In this document: positions 22,822-34,281 of the stretch, in pieces
How positions within the stretch are numbered: the first letter of the stretch is position 1
How the letters are laid out: the number at the start of each line of letters is the position of its first letter
DNA from: Triangularia verruculosa
Lineage: Eukaryota > Ascomycota > Sordariomycetes > Sordariales > Podosporaceae
NCBI GenBank assembly: GCA_033296885.1
Contig: MU863886.1
Span: 310,001-374,000, forward strand
Reading direction: 5' to 3'
DNA length: 64,000 bases
Notes under the pieces: generated by a model
The model's database searches: none
What the model was told of the DNA's origin: nothing
What the model saw: only the letters and a program-made list of their open reading frames with translations
Program-made: the position numbers and the translations under genes

Positions 22822-24331
22822 TTAAAGCTCATCCCGACCAGTTGTGATAGCGGTGTCGTCCTTCTTCTCGTCTTCCTCAACCTTCTCTTTGATCTCCACC
22901 TTCTTGGTAGGTTGCCAGTTGAGTGCCTTCAACCTCTCCGACAAGATAGGGTGCGAAAAGTGGTAGCTGGCAAAAGCCCAATCGGCATCCATGGTGCTCA
23001 AGTTCTGGATCTGGAGCTTGATGAGCGAGGCGGCAAGCTCGGCGTTGTAACCCAGGTTGTTGGCAAAGGCGTCGGCTTGGAACTCGAAGCGGCGGCTGAG
23101 AATGTTCATGAGAAACTTGATGACGTTATCAGCGGGGCCGAGAATATCACTGAAAAGAAGGAAGCCGACGATGATGGGATGCTGGCTGTGGAAGCCAAAG
23201 TCAGCGTAGAGAGAGTTGTTGTTAACGAAGACGGAGAAGAGCGCGAAGATGTAGAAGAAATGAGCCTGGTCAAATATGTCAGTGTGATGTTATCAAGCAT
23301 GAAAAGCGGCACCGAGCATACCTGGGAGATGCCGAACAGCTTGGTAGTGTGGCCCAAGCTCCAGTGACCAAGTTCATGAGCAAGCACAGCAACAACCTCC
23401 TCAGTCTCGCTCTTCTCGATCAGAGTATCGTAGATGACGATGTGCTTCTTCCAGGGGAGACCAAAGAAATAGGCATTGCTGTGAGCGCTGCGCTTGCTGC
23501 CGTCGATAACGTGGAGTTCGTGAAGGGGGAACTTGAGCTTTTTGGCGAGGTCCTCAACGTCGGTCTTAAGCTTGCCTTCCTCCAAGGGGGAGAGCTTGTT
23601 GAACAGGGGTAGAATAGCAATCGGATAAATCGTAATCATGAAGACCTGAAGACCGGCACCGAACATCCAGAGGTAGTAGAAGAACTGGCTGCCAGTCTTC
23701 TTAATGATGGCAAGGAAACCGGCGAGAATAGGGGGAGTCAGAACCACAGCCAACAAGTTGGACTTGATCATATCCGTAACGAAGAGCTTCGGGGTCTGCT
23801 TGTTGAAGCCGAACTTCTCCTCCAGAACGAAGGTCTGGTAGATGCTGGAGGGCAGCGAGACTGCTTGATGGATGAAGATGAAGGCCAGGATGAACACGAT
23901 GGATTGCGAGATTTCGCCGGTGAACCGGGTGGGCGCGAAGCGAAGCAGGAGATTGCCAGACCAGGACCAGAGCTTGGGCAGAACATCGAAGTGGTAAAAG
24001 GCGAAATTTTGAATCTGACCGTAGAGACCATTGATCAACGAGAACTTGGCCTTGGCCCGTCCATAGGCCTGGCTCTTGTCGAAAACCTCTTGTGTGACTT
24101 CATGTTGGAGAACGGCGGGGGGCTTGGTCTTTGTCAAGACGCGATACTGGCGGATGCCGAGAACACCTTCGAAAAGGAATTGCGCAACAGAGAAGCCGAT
24201 GATTAGCTTCTTCCAGGGGAATAGCGGACGGTCAAGGAACCGCGCGAGGCGCTACAGTTGGATCCATCCACGTTAGCTGGCAAGAAATGGACGGGAGAAA
24301 TGCGCTTAGCACACACCTGAAGAATATCCAT
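22822..24331 (-). CDS. ste24: CAAX prenyl protease Ste24 (zinc metalloprotease, M48A)
   Basis: Integral ER membrane metalloprotease that removes the -AAX tripeptide from prenylated CAAX proteins and performs a further N-terminal cut on a-type pheromone precursors. Exons 24317..24331, 23322..24251 and 22822..23265 give 462 residues; introns of 65 and 56 nt have GCTAAC and CTGAC branches. The 15-nt first exon encodes MDILQ and joins RLARFLDRPLFPWKKLIIGF. Hydrophobic spans follow (SIVFILAFIFIHQAV, LLAVVLTPPILAGFLAI, VFMITIYPIAILPLF). The zinc motif is HELGH in VVAVLAHELGHWSLGH, and the downstream Glu ligand region is RRFEFQADAFA, with SYHFSHPILSERLKAL after it. The final residues are GRDEL, which resembles an ER retrieval signal, but the tail should face the cytosol. 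It lies near genes for mevalonate kinase and Ram2, which act earlier in the same route. Confidence 0.95.
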
Positions 24332-24816
24332 CGTCGCGGTGAGGCTGCGACAATGAGAGCTGTCGCAGGCTCGAAGACGATTTTAACGAGGGGAATTGAG
24401 GGGTTGGAAGATGGACAAAGTCCTTTGCTGCCTTGTTCCCGTCAGAGAACAAGCTGTCCTTGTAGCGCATGCGCCCCTGGTTGCAGGAACGTCAGCATCT
24501 GCCAAGCTGGGCTTACCTCATGCCGAATTGTGGCTCCTGATTGGCCATAAATCTCCGATTGCCCTACTGCGACGCTAAGACCCCGGATTGCCTGGTGGAA
24601 TGAAACCTCGGATTGCGATTGTTCTCTGCTTTGTCACTTGTCCCATCCTCAGCACTCGTCTTTGATGACTGGAAACATGTTCAACCTCGGGCTTCGGATG
24701 ATAGCGGCAGCCAAACCTGTTCAGTTCTGGTATACCAATATCGAAACCAAATACTTCAATACAATGCGAGGCTGCTTTTATCTATTTAGTTATCATAACC
24801 CCTGTCTGTTTACCCT
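24332..24816. other. Spacer and ste24 promoter
   Basis: A 485-nt gap without a gene. The short motif CGATTGC or CGGATTGC recurs at about 24556, 24585 and 24610, spaced 25-30 nt; its meaning is unknown. Confidence 0.35.
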
Positions 24817-25234
24817 TCATTGCCTTGGAATCCTCATGTTTGCCTTAACCCTCTCCAACAGCTGCTCCCTCGTGTCTGAGTCTTGAGGATGAAGATTTCG
24901 CTGTTGGAAAGTTAGCAATGCTGAAGACAAAGCAGTACTGCCAACTACACAACATACAGCGGCGAGCCATCTGCGCAGGTCTTCTCTTGACCAGTCCTCT
25001 GGAATGCCAGTTGGATCTGGGCTGGTGGGGAACATATCTCCTCCCCAGATGGCCCATACGGCAACACCCGTCACGAGGCCCGTGAACGCTACCATGGGTT
25101 AGACCTGATCATCATAGGTGTTCAAAAGTCCTTACCTAAGAACGCATTCTGATTATTTTGTTAGAAAGTTCTCATCACAAGGGGGGAGATTCACTTACCC
25201 GTGATCTCATAGCATGATCAAGTGGCGTCGGCAT
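24817..25234 (-). CDS. Small single-pass membrane protein with HeH/Ish1-like C-terminus (87 aa)
   Basis: Four exons (25199..25234, 25136..25148, 24958..25088, 24817..24900) with introns of 50, 47 and 57 nt, all with canonical donors and CTAAC branches, give 87 residues. The joined N-terminus reads MPTPLDHAMRSRNAFLAF and leads into one hydrophobic span (TGLVTGVAVWAIWGG). A linker with DMFPTSPDPTG follows, then EDWSREDLRRWLAARNLHP and TREQLLERVKANMR. The last part has the shape of a short helix-extension-helix/Ish1-type repeat (W..EDLRRWL...TREQLLERVK). The protein family appears conserved in fungi, but I cannot name it. A mitochondrial inner membrane or nuclear envelope location would fit; this is inference. 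Splice joins are persuasive because frame and sequence character continue across all three. Confidence 0.75.
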
Positions 25235-25630
25235 CTTGGCTTATGCTTGAGGATGGCTGGTATGTTCTAACTTCGGAAGCGTATTATTGATGAATGTTAC
25301 AAAGAAGAAAATAAGGGGCTCGAGGATTACCCAGCAGAAAGCGAGTCAAATGTAAACAAGTAAGGTGATGAGAACAGGTGTCGTCGTCGTCAACCTTGGC
25401 CACTTGACAGCTAGCGCCACAGTAAAAGTGGGACACGTCACCCCAGCCACAGTACCTAGGCCCACCCTCGAGCATCCCTGACAATGGCTTGGGTCGAGTG
25501 CGCGGGGCCCCACCAAACCGAGCCAATTCGGAGAAACCCACACAAACTGAATAATTTTGAAGAAATCCCCTCCAACCCCGACTTTGAACTTCCGTAGACC
25601 GTTTACAGGAGACTCATCACAGCCGTCAAA
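25235..25630. promoter_or_regulatory. Divergent promoter region
   Basis: About 400 nt shared between the small membrane protein gene (minus) and the L38 gene (plus). No TATA box was identified and no other gene is seen. Confidence 0.4.
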
Positions 25631-26104
25631 ATGCCTCAGGAGATCGGAGATATCAAGCAGGTATGTTGCGTTCTTGGCTTATTTCTACGCCAAAGGCGAA
25701 AAAAACTTAGCAATTTTGACTGACAATGCTTTGTTTCTAGTTCATCGAGATCTGCCGTCGGTCGGACGCCTCGTGTACGTTACCCATCGATTGAAGAAGC
25801 ACCTACCCACAGACAACCAGGAGCGAGAGCTGGAAACTGACAGGATTTGTTTGGATGCAGCCGCGCGGATCAAGAAGAACAAGTCCCAGATCAAGTTCAA
25901 GGTCCGCTGCCAGAGACACCTCTACACCTTGGTTCTCAAGGATTCCGACAAGGCCGAGAAGCTCAAGCAGAGCTTGCCTCCCAGTATGTCAACCGATCAA
26001 TAGTCGCACCGCACCCCGGAAGAGTGTATGGAACTAACGAGATGGAACTTGCAGCCCTTGCCATCAAGGATATCCCCAAGAGAAACAAGAGGGTCCAGGC
26101 TTAA
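25631..26104 (+). CDS. rpl38: 60S ribosomal protein L38 (eL38)
   Basis: Structural protein of the large ribosomal subunit. Four exons (25631..25660, 25741..25774, 25861..25983, 26055..26104) give 78 residues, the usual length. Exon 1 encodes MPQEIGDIKQ, exon 2 FIEICRRSDAS; exon 3 starts by completing Ser and continues ARIKKNKSQIKFKVRCQRHL, then YTLVLKDSDKAEKLKQSLPP; exon 4 ends ALAIKDIPKRNKRVQA with Thr at the junction in place of the first Ala. Introns of 80, 86 and 71 nt have GTATGT/GTACGT donors. The high intron density near the 5' end is usual for fungal ribosomal protein genes. I see no snoRNA boxes in the introns. Identification is secure. Confidence 0.95.
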
Positions 26105-28056
26105 ATCTTGACGACTGTCTCCTGAAAACGACAATGGAACCATAGTCTAGAGTTTGAGCTCTGCCGGGGCGGGGTTGGCAGCGTTGGCATGACGAAGGCA
26201 TTCGATTTTTGTGCTGGTTCAGACGTCAGGTCTGCAACTCGGTGAATACGGCGTCTCGGGAACTAAGCGATACGATTTACGTGGGCGTTTAACCTGGCTT
26301 GTCTTGGTAAAAGACAAGAAGGTGGTTTTCTTCAAGATATCGAATTGCATCCGCCGGCCAGCGCTACAAAAAAGACAAATCAAGACCAAAAACAGCGGAA
26401 TCCTCTCGTCCGTTTCCTTGTGATGATTGTGTGGAGTGTGTTGGAAAGCCCAGGGCAGATTAGACTCGTGCTGCTGCGGTGGATGGCGGTGGATATGCGC
26501 TGATGCCACAGCAGCCGACTGACTCTGGTCGTCAAGAGCATTGTCAACCCGCTGCTTTGACGTGACAATCTCACTTCTTGGAACACTTCCTTTGATATGT
26601 TGGATCCGCATGCCCTGCTACAAAACGTACAATGATTTTGTTCAAAATCATATCCGAACTACCAATTTGTTTACCAAGCTTGCTTGGTAGAATGTCGTGT
26701 ACCGATCTCAAACTGCGTGACGTGGTACGATCTCGTAGTAAGAAATATGTCCCTAACGGGCATGTCCAGATCCCGAGTTCGAGCCATATCCGCGTGGGGT
26801 AGCCAATACCTAACGGCGTCACCACCATCATCGCGCGCCCAGCTCCCGCATCGAGTCTTTTGAACCTGTCATGGACCCACACCGATACATAAGCGGATCG
26901 CAAGCACATCATGCGCTCGCCCCCATCGCTGGATTGGGCTTGAAATGATAATCTTCCATGCCTCACGGCGGCGGGCGACGCCATCATTGTTGACCGCAGC
27001 AGAGCACGTTGCTGTCACATAATTACCCTGGCCTAGACGTCACGGGATCACTCAAGATTTTTCGAGGGGGAGATTGCACCCGTGGATGGTTTTGCGCAGG
27101 TCTTGCGCATCCCTTACGCCAGAAAATATCGGGCCGGAATTGCCTTTCTTGGCCTATGGAAGCATTCAAAACATGCTGACAACTGGAAATCGAGACTGTT
27201 GAGACCGCTGTCAGGTTCGCCTGGTTCAAAATAATTTAACGGAGCTCAGCGTGGTCCCCCTGACTGTCCCGGTTCGTTGGAATTGCAAGCCTGGCACCAA
27301 TCAGGAGCTTCGAGAAGTCAAAATGTTACCCAATGGGCTCATCAAGCAGCACCCCTTGTCGAGAAGCCGTTGTGCATCGTGGCTAAGCACTGCCGCGTCA
27401 AATGTCCAATGTCCAGCCGTGATTTTCTTGCTCTTCAGGTCGCTCTCCTCTTCAGCAGCCTGATTGTACCACCACACCTCGTCCATTTTCTCCCCTCTTC
27501 TCCTCCTTCGTTATCTCGCCGTCGAGGTTGTTGAGGAAAAGAGATATTAATAAACTAGCGACCGTACCCAGCATCTCCCCAGATTAATAGGCAGTCAGCG
27601 ACCCCACTCTCGCCTATACTCCGTACCGCTCCTCTTTCCCCTTCTTTCGCGTCCGCTTCCTCTTCATCATCGCTATTTTATTGGTGGTCAAGCAAAGGCC
27701 CAACGAAGTCAGGAACTAGCTCTCTGCCTCCTTTGTGCAGCAACATCTCGGCGAATAATTCCACTTATATACACCGAAAACTACCGCACTCGTCTAGACA
27801 CCGGCCTGAAGTCAATTGCGAATAACCCGGCGATCAAGTCCAACGGGCAACCTTTCACATCACCTATACTTGACCAGCGAAGCAATCAACTTGCGCCGCT
27901 CTATACTCCTTTGTTCCTGAGTCGACTCAAAACACTGGGAGCCAGTGAACGCCGATTAGCTAGATATTGTTCTCGACCAACACGTCAAGGGGCTCTTTGT
28001 GTCTCACTCGAGACCGCAGTTACAATAGGTGGAATTCTGGTCAGCCACAACACGCC
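26105..28056. other. Spacer and mevalonate kinase promoter
   Basis: Nearly 2 kb without a credible gene. The part after about 27480 is rich in C/T tracts and is probably the core promoter and 5' UTR of the mevalonate kinase gene. No tRNA or 5S was found. Confidence 0.45.
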
Positions 28057-29709
28057 ATGACGCAGCGCATTGCGAACGGCCACAACGGCTACCACGTGAA
28101 CAGCGAACCCGAAAGTCCCAGCACAAGTGCTGCCAGCAGCAATGCCAGCAGCAATGCCAGCGACTCTGGCCTCGAAGGCACAAACGGGGTCAGCGGAATC
28201 ACCAACGGTACTGGCGGTCTGTCGCTGAACGGAAAAGGGAACATCAGAGATCGTATGCTGCGCAAAAAGTCCAGTCCAATGATGCCCAGTTTTATGGTTT
28301 CCGCGCCAGGGAAGGTGATCGTGTTTGGTGAACATGCGGTCGTACATGGCAAGGTAAGAGGCAGCCTAAGAAGGTCACTGGAAACGGGCAAAACTAACAC
28401 TTGTCTCTTGTAGGCCGCAATCGCAGCCTCGATTTCATTGCGCTCGTACCTCCTCGTAACGTCGCTCTCGAAGTCAAGAAGGACGGTCACACTCAAGTTC
28501 CCAGATATCGACTTTGATCACTCATGGAATATCGACGACCTGCCCTGGACCATCTTTCAGCAGCCGTCCAAGAAGAAGTACTACTACAGTCTGGTTACCG
28601 AGATCGACCAAGAGCTTGTCGCCGCCATTCAGCCGTACCTCGCCGATGTCTCGCCGGATAAGCCGGCGGATGTTCGCAAGGTCCACCAAAATTCCGCCGG
28701 TTCCTTCTTGTACATGTTTTTATCACTTGGCTCGCCATCCTTTCCCGCTTGCCAGTATACATTGCGCTCCACAATCCCAATAGGCGCAGGGCTCGGAAGC
28801 AGCGCCACTATTGCTGTGTGTCTCTCGGCAGCCCTGCTGCTTCAGCTCAGGACTCTATCTGGGCCCCATCCCGATCAACCGCCGGATGAGGCTCGTATGC
28901 AGATTGAGCGCATCAACCGATGGGCGTACGTCTATGAAATGTTCATCCACGGCAACCCCTCTGGTGTGGACAACACCGTTTCTACACAGGGGAAGGCCGT
29001 GATGTTCCAACGGACAGACTATAGCAAAGCACCTGACGTAAAACCACTCTGGGACTTTCCCGAGCTGCCTCTCCTCCTCGTTGACACCCGGACGCCAAAA
29101 TCCACGGCACATGAAGTGGCCAAGGTTGGGAGACTCAGAGATACCCACCCGAAATTGGTGGGCAGCATTCTCGACGCTATCGACAAGGTCACAGAAACAT
29201 CAGCTGATCTCATCGCCGAAGACGAGTTTGACACCAAGAACGAGGACAGCTTGCGCCGCGTAGGTGAGCTGATGAACATCAACCATGGCCTTTTGGTTTC
29301 GCTTGGTGTATCACACCCTAGACTGGAGCGTGTTCGTGAGCTGGTTGATCACCAGGGGATAGGCTGGACGAAACTTACTGGCGCCGGAGGCGGTGGCTGC
29401 TCGATCACTCTCCTGAAACCCGGGGTTCCTAAAGAGAAGCTCGAGAGGTTGGACGAGCAGCTTGATGAGGAGGGCTACCAAAAGTTTGAGACCACTCTGG
29501 GTGGTGATGGTGTGGGTGTCTTGTGGCCAGCTGTTCTGAAGAACGGCACCTATGAGGATGAGGAGGGCGGTATGGAGATTGATTTGGAGAAGTTCCTGAA
29601 CGTGGAAGGCAATGATGGTGTGGAGAGGTTAGTGGGTGTGCACGGCGGCATGCCTGGGGAGAGAGAAGGATGGAAGTTCTGGAGGGTCGAGAGCGATCCG
29701 CAACTCTAA
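28057..29709 (+). CDS. erg12: Mevalonate kinase
   Basis: Phosphorylates mevalonate with ATP, an early step of isoprenoid and ergosterol synthesis. Exons 28057..28353 and 28414..29709 give 530 residues; the 60-nt intron has GTAAGA, AACTAAC and TTGTAG. The first ~80 residues are a polar extension with Ser-Asn-Ala repeats (SSNASSNASDSG), absent from yeast Erg12 (443 aa). GHMP kinase motifs follow: FMVSAPGKVIVFGEHAVVHG across the start of the fold, PIGAGLGSSATIAVCLSAAL (the Gly/Ser-rich ATP loop), NPSGVDNTVSTQGKAV with the catalytic Asp, and KLTGAGGGGCSITLL near the C-terminus. The tail after about residue 460 is acidic. End products are feedback inhibitors of this enzyme in other species. The gene lies 0.7 kb upstream of ram2 on the same strand. 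Confidence 0.95.
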
Positions 29710-30389
29710 AAATTCGCTGTTATCTTGGGCATATTCTTCGATTCACAACATGGCCGGGTTTAACTTGCGTAAGGCTTTTAATGGGACTTTATATTCTGGG
29801 CTACAGGGAAATTCTTGACTTGACCAACGACAGGGCCACAGGCAGTTGGGATAGGGCAGGCTAGGAGTTAATAATTGCGGAAAAAAAAGGGTCGTTCAGC
29901 GGGGGATTATTCTACTCTATTCCCATTCTTGGTTCTGTACTGCGCTTCGAAGGATATCTAGGGCACAGGATTTACCTGTGTGACGCTTGTGACTGCTATC
30001 AATTTGGCCAAAGTTGGTTGATTTAGAACATTTCTACCTTGCGGTACCATTGGGTTACCTATTTACCTGCTTCTCTCAGTAGCTTACGTAATTCTTGCGA
30101 CAAGGCAACGGAAAGCCGCAAGCAGTTGAAGGAGGAGAAACCAAAGAACCTGGTTTATGTTGTTGACTGAGTCTTACAATTGTTGCCTTTGATGCGCTGT
30201 TGGGATTGTCGACCCCCCTGTCAGTATTCTTCTGGAAGCTTTGGAAGAGCTCCAGTTTGATCTGGGGTGAGCCAAGCATGAGCTGTCCCCCTGAGAGAGC
30301 GAGCCTTGCCCCGCCATTTCAACACAACTCCAGCTTGCCGTGCCGTGCCCAAAGTTGACAAGCTCCTTTTAACTTGCTTCTTCTTAACA
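29710..30389. other. Spacer between erg12 and ram2
   Basis: A 680-nt intergenic region between two same-strand genes. It contains an A run near 29880 and nothing that looks coding. Confidence 0.4.
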
Positions 30390-32193
30390 ATGCCGCCCAA
30401 AGGGAAAGCGGCGCAAAAGCCCAAAACGGGAAACTGTATGTTTATTTCTTTTGGTTTGCGGGCGCGGGTTGATATTGTGATGCTAACTATTGTCTGTTGC
30501 AGCAGCCACCAAATCCCCAGCAGCAGCTCCGGCGGCACCATCTACGAGTAGCACCGCTACGGCCAAAGCTACCCCCGACCAACAACCGCAGGTTTCGACC
30601 ATCGCCGAGCAGTCCAGACATAATTTTGCCCTTTGTCACCCATTTGAAGATCTTACAGGCAAAAAGACTGCCTCGACCCTAGCAACACAGGCAGATCAGC
30701 TCGTCTGGCTTGCATCCCGCCTAGTCACCCGCCTCCCAGTCCGGTTCCTGGGTGTCAAAGGACAGAAAGAGCTCTGGAAGACAGTCAACGACAACTCCCT
30801 CCCACCTCGGGGGTTCAACATCCGCAAATACAAAAAAAGACAACAACAAAAGTTCACCGACCCACGAGGCCGTGACGTTGGGGAATACAGCCCCAAAGAG
30901 TGGGAGCTCAGGCAAGAGAAGAGAGTAACGTTATCTTGTCTCCAACTCCAATCACAACGGTTCAGGGAACTCAGAGATCGACAAAAAAGGGGTTTCATCG
31001 ACAGCCAAACCGGAGATCACGTCCTTGTGACCGACTCAGAGTACCTCGAGGAAAAGCAACGAAGGCGCGAGATGGAGAGGCTAAACAGGGAGCTTTACGG
31101 CACGCAGGGGATGGCCAGGCAGGGGAAGTTGGCGCTGGACCCGGAGTGGGATGACGTCGTGCCGATTGTGGTGGAAGATCCAGCGAATGCGTTGGCCTCG
31201 ATTGCGTACTCGCCTGATTATGCGGAGGGTATGTTTCCCCCCTTGTCTGGCCCCCTTTTATCTTGAGAGTGGAACTAATGGGTTGTGCCAGCCATGTCCT
31301 ACCTTCGCGCGGTCATGCAGTCAAAAGAGTACTCCCCCCGCTGCCTCAAGCTGACAGAGTACATCATCAACCTCAACCCGGCGCACTACACCGTCTGGCT
31401 GTTCCGCGCGGCCAATATCTTTGCACTGAAGCTGCCCATTCCAGATGAGATCGTCTGGCTCAACCAGATCGCGCTGGAGAACCTGAAAAACTATCAGATC
31501 TGGCATCATCGCCATCTCCTGGCTGAAAACTACTACCCCTCCATTGCGTCTGACTCGGCCGCTTTATCGGCCTTTGCGTCCTCGGAAAGAGATTTCTTGA
31601 CGCAGATCCTGGATGAAGACACCAAAAACTACCACGTCTGGTCGTACCGCTCCTGGCTGGTCGGCAAACTGGGCAGCTTTTCCAACCCGGAAGAGCTCAA
31701 GTCGACCGAGGACCTGATCGATCAGGACGTGAGGAATAATTCTGCCTGGTCGCACCGGTTTTATCTTGTGTTTTCTGACCCGGAGAACTGCACTCCGGGG
31801 AACAAGTATGCCGCTACTGAGGCGGACCCGGAAGTTCCAGCAGGGGTGGTGGATAGGGAGGTGAAGTACGCGGAGGAAAAGATTAGATTGGCGCCGCAGA
31901 ATCAATCGGGGTGGAATTACCTCAAGGGTGTGCTTGTCAAGGGGGGAAGGGAGCTGGGTAGTGTAAGGGAATTTGCGGAGGAGTTTGTGAAGGGGCTGGG
32001 TGATGGGGAGGAAGGGGAGGAGGTCAAGTCAAGTCATGCGCTGGATTTGTTGGCGGAGATTTACAAGGAGCAAGGGGAGAAGGAGAAGGCGGATATGTGC
32101 CTGAAGAGGCTGGCGGAGAAGTGGGATCGGATCAGGGGGGGTTATTGGCAGTGGAGGAGGGAAGGGTTAGGGCTAGGGGAGGTTGCTGCGTAA
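30390..32193 (+). CDS. ram2: Protein farnesyl/geranylgeranyltransferase alpha subunit, with long N-terminal extension
   Basis: Alpha subunit shared by farnesyltransferase and type I geranylgeranyltransferase, which attach prenyl groups to CAAX cysteines. Exons 30390..30435, 30503..31228 and 31292..32193 give 557 residues. Exon 1 encodes MPPKGKAAQKPKTGN; both introns have GTATGT donors. The canonical part begins near residue 230 (EWDDVVPIV, IAYSPDYAEAMSYLRAVM). PPTA repeats follow: YIINLNPAHYTVWLFRA, NLKNYQIWHHRHLL, TKNYHVWSYRSWLV and RNNSAWSHRFYLV. Family members usually have 300-380 residues, so about 230 N-terminal residues are extra. The extra part is first low-complexity (Ala/Pro/Ser/Thr), then basic and helical (RKYKKRQQQKF, EEKQRRREMERL), with no domain I recognise. 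There is no stop or frame break in it, so it is probably translated, though an internal start is possible. Confidence 0.9.
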
Positions 32194-32441
32194 AGGGCAG
32201 GCGGTAGTCCTATGTCATGAATACAAGTCTGAGCAATGATGGCCTCACACGACAAATACGTAAAGCGTTATTATCATTATGTACGTAGGCATTTGTATCT
32301 CATCCATCTCATGTCGTTACCCAAAACAAGCATCCCATCTTGATATGCCGGACCCCAGGTATCCCACTCTATAGGTTCTATACCGCCTCATTTTGCATGC
32401 TCTCGTATTTATCAACCCTTTTTCCCAAACCGGTCATCAAT

Positions 32442-32965
32442 TCAATCCTTGATCAAAAACTCCTCAATATCCTTATCCTCTTCTTCCTCCTTGGACTCCT
32501 GTAACCTCTTCTCCTCGGCCTCGAGAAGCTTCTTGATCATGTCCCTCTGCCTCCTGCGCGCCTTCTTGCCCCAGTCGGTAGCAGTTGATGCGCCCTCTTC
32601 CTCGTCGCCTTCGGAATCGGTGTCATCGGGTATTCTGACCTTGCCGCGGAGCTCGTTGGGGGAGATCTTGGCCTTGGCGGCGTGCTCGGCTTCGGTGGTG
32701 GCGTGCTCCTCTTCGTAGGAGGCCATTTGGGCGCGGCCACCGAGCTTCATGAGGTATGGGCGGAGGAGGAGGTCTGAGGAAACAGTGTTAGTGGGGGTGG
32801 GAAGAAGGGGAATAGGGGATTGAAGGGAGGAAGGGAAGGCATACAGGCCCCGGCTACGATGATTACTCGGATCCATTTTTGGGGGGACATGTTGTCCAAG
32901 GTGGACTTGAGGTTGGTGGTGAAGCGGTCACCGAGGGTGGTGGCGAGGTGGGCGATGTCCTCCAT
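32442..32965 (-). CDS. pga2: Pga2-like ER membrane protein
   Basis: Small protein of the Pga2 family, needed in yeast for processing of Gas1 and alkaline phosphatase, that is, ER/secretory function. Exons 32845..32965 and 32442..32773 give 150 residues; the 71-nt intron (GTATGC donor, ACTAAC branch, CTCAG) splits a Tyr codon. The N-terminal amphipathic part precedes KWIRVIIVAGA plus YLLLRPYLMKLGG, the single hydrophobic span. The rest is acidic and charged (IPDDTDSEGDEEEG, then KKARRRQRDMIKKLLEAEEK). The family is assigned from the short length, the WIRVI...YLLLRPYLM signature and the charged tail. The gene is convergent with ram2, 250 nt away. Confidence 0.85.
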
Positions 32966-33601
32966 GATGAGGGGTTTTCTGGGGCTGCTTGAAGTGGTGA
33001 ACGGTTCAAAATGATGGATTGAAGAAGAAGAAATATAGGGGTTTGTTTCGGGGTTATGGAGGTTTGAAGGGTATGGGTTGAAGATGGGAAAAAGAATGCG
33101 CGAAAATCTACCATCAATGCATGGGACGCAAGCAAGCTCGACGTAACGGCGGGAGCTGGGTGCTTGGACCCCACTATCAAGTTAGGGGCGTGTGTACTTC
33201 CGGCAGCGCCGGCAAGAAGATGCAAGATCCAGAGATCGCGCTTTCGTCCTGTGATTTTTGATGTTGGATTTATTCAGTGTTAAGCGTAGTTGTAACACTT
33301 CTCGGTAGTCTTATTCCTCCTCATAAACATGCACCGGCGAACATAAATGCGACCTGATCCAAAGACTTGGTGTTATCGACGTTCAAGGCACCATTGCGGC
33401 TCTTCAACACCTCTCCACTTTAAAGCTCGCATGACTCCAAGATAGGTAACTCTAAACTGTCTTCGCTCTAGCGTACTCCGTATCCCCACGGAAGGCAGGT
33501 CGAAACTGCTGACTTCGCGTCACTCACCTTCGCTCCACGGCGCGTCGAAACGCGTCTTTCATCGGTATCTGCCAAGACATCACCATCTCCACGGTAGCAA
33601 A
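32966..33601. promoter_or_regulatory. Divergent promoter region
   Basis: About 640 nt between the pga2 start (minus) and the CENP-S gene start (plus). I recognise no specific operator or additional gene. Confidence 0.4.
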
Positions 33602-34084
33602 ATGGCAGACCAAACGGACGATGAGCTGCGTGAGGTATGTGCCTCTGTGCATTCGTGATCATGAAGTGGGAATGTGCATGCTGATAGAAGTGGGTACAGC
33701 GCCTGAAGGCGGCGCTGTGGTTCTCAATTGGCAAAATTGTCGATGAAGAGTCCATCAGACGCAACCGCAATGCCACGCCGCAATTTATCGGGGCGTTGGC
33801 GGATTTGGTTTGGGACCAGATTGGTATGTATCTCCTCTCAAACATTTTCGATCTCGCTATACCTTACTGCATAGCATATCCGTTTCTAACCATTCTCAAT
33901 AGGAAATGTAGCAACCGACTTGGAATCTTTCAGCCGACACGCCAATAGAACAACAGTCACCACCGATGATGTTCTGCTACTGGCTAGAAGGAACCAAGAC
34001 CTGCACTCAATCATCAAGGACATCGTGGACAAGGAAAAGGCGAAGAAACTCAAGAGCAAGGCAAAGGGGAAGGGGAGAGCATGA
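33602..34084 (+). CDS. mhf1: Centromere protein S / Mhf1 histone-fold protein
   Basis: Histone-fold partner of CENP-X/Mhf2; the pair acts at kinetochores and with FANCM-type helicases in DNA repair. Exons 33602..33634, 33700..33823 and 33903..34084 give 112 residues, with introns of 65 and 79 nt. The joined protein has LRERLKAALWFSIGKIVDEE (helix 1), TPQFIGALADLVWDQIGNVA across the second junction (helix 2), and TDLESFSRHANRTTVTTDDV with LLLARRNQDLHSII (helix 3). The tail is a short Lys-rich stretch (KEKAKKLKSKAKGKG). All motifs agree with CENP-S. No usable intact frame exists without the splices, which supports the model. Confidence 0.93.
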
Positions 34085-34281
34085 TACACATTCTCAGCTG
34101 GTGAAGAGGATATTCAGGCGTCGGCGTTGAAATCAATAGTACTTTAGGTTATTCACAGGGATGGAGTTCAGGACACTGGAAATACGATATGACTTTACTC
34201 AAACCATCGCTATCAGTACGAACAATATTTCCTTGCCCACACTCCAGCAGGGGTATCACCAAGTTACAGAATACCACCCCA

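Noticed and set aside
22822..22836. C-terminal GRDEL of Ste24 as an ER retrieval signal
   Set aside because: KDEL-type signals act in the ER lumen, while the Ste24 tail is expected in the cytosol; a coincidence is more likely.
26760..26830. tRNA-like box B (GAGTTCGAGCC)
   Set aside because: No matching box A, acceptor stem or anticodon arm could be folded around it.
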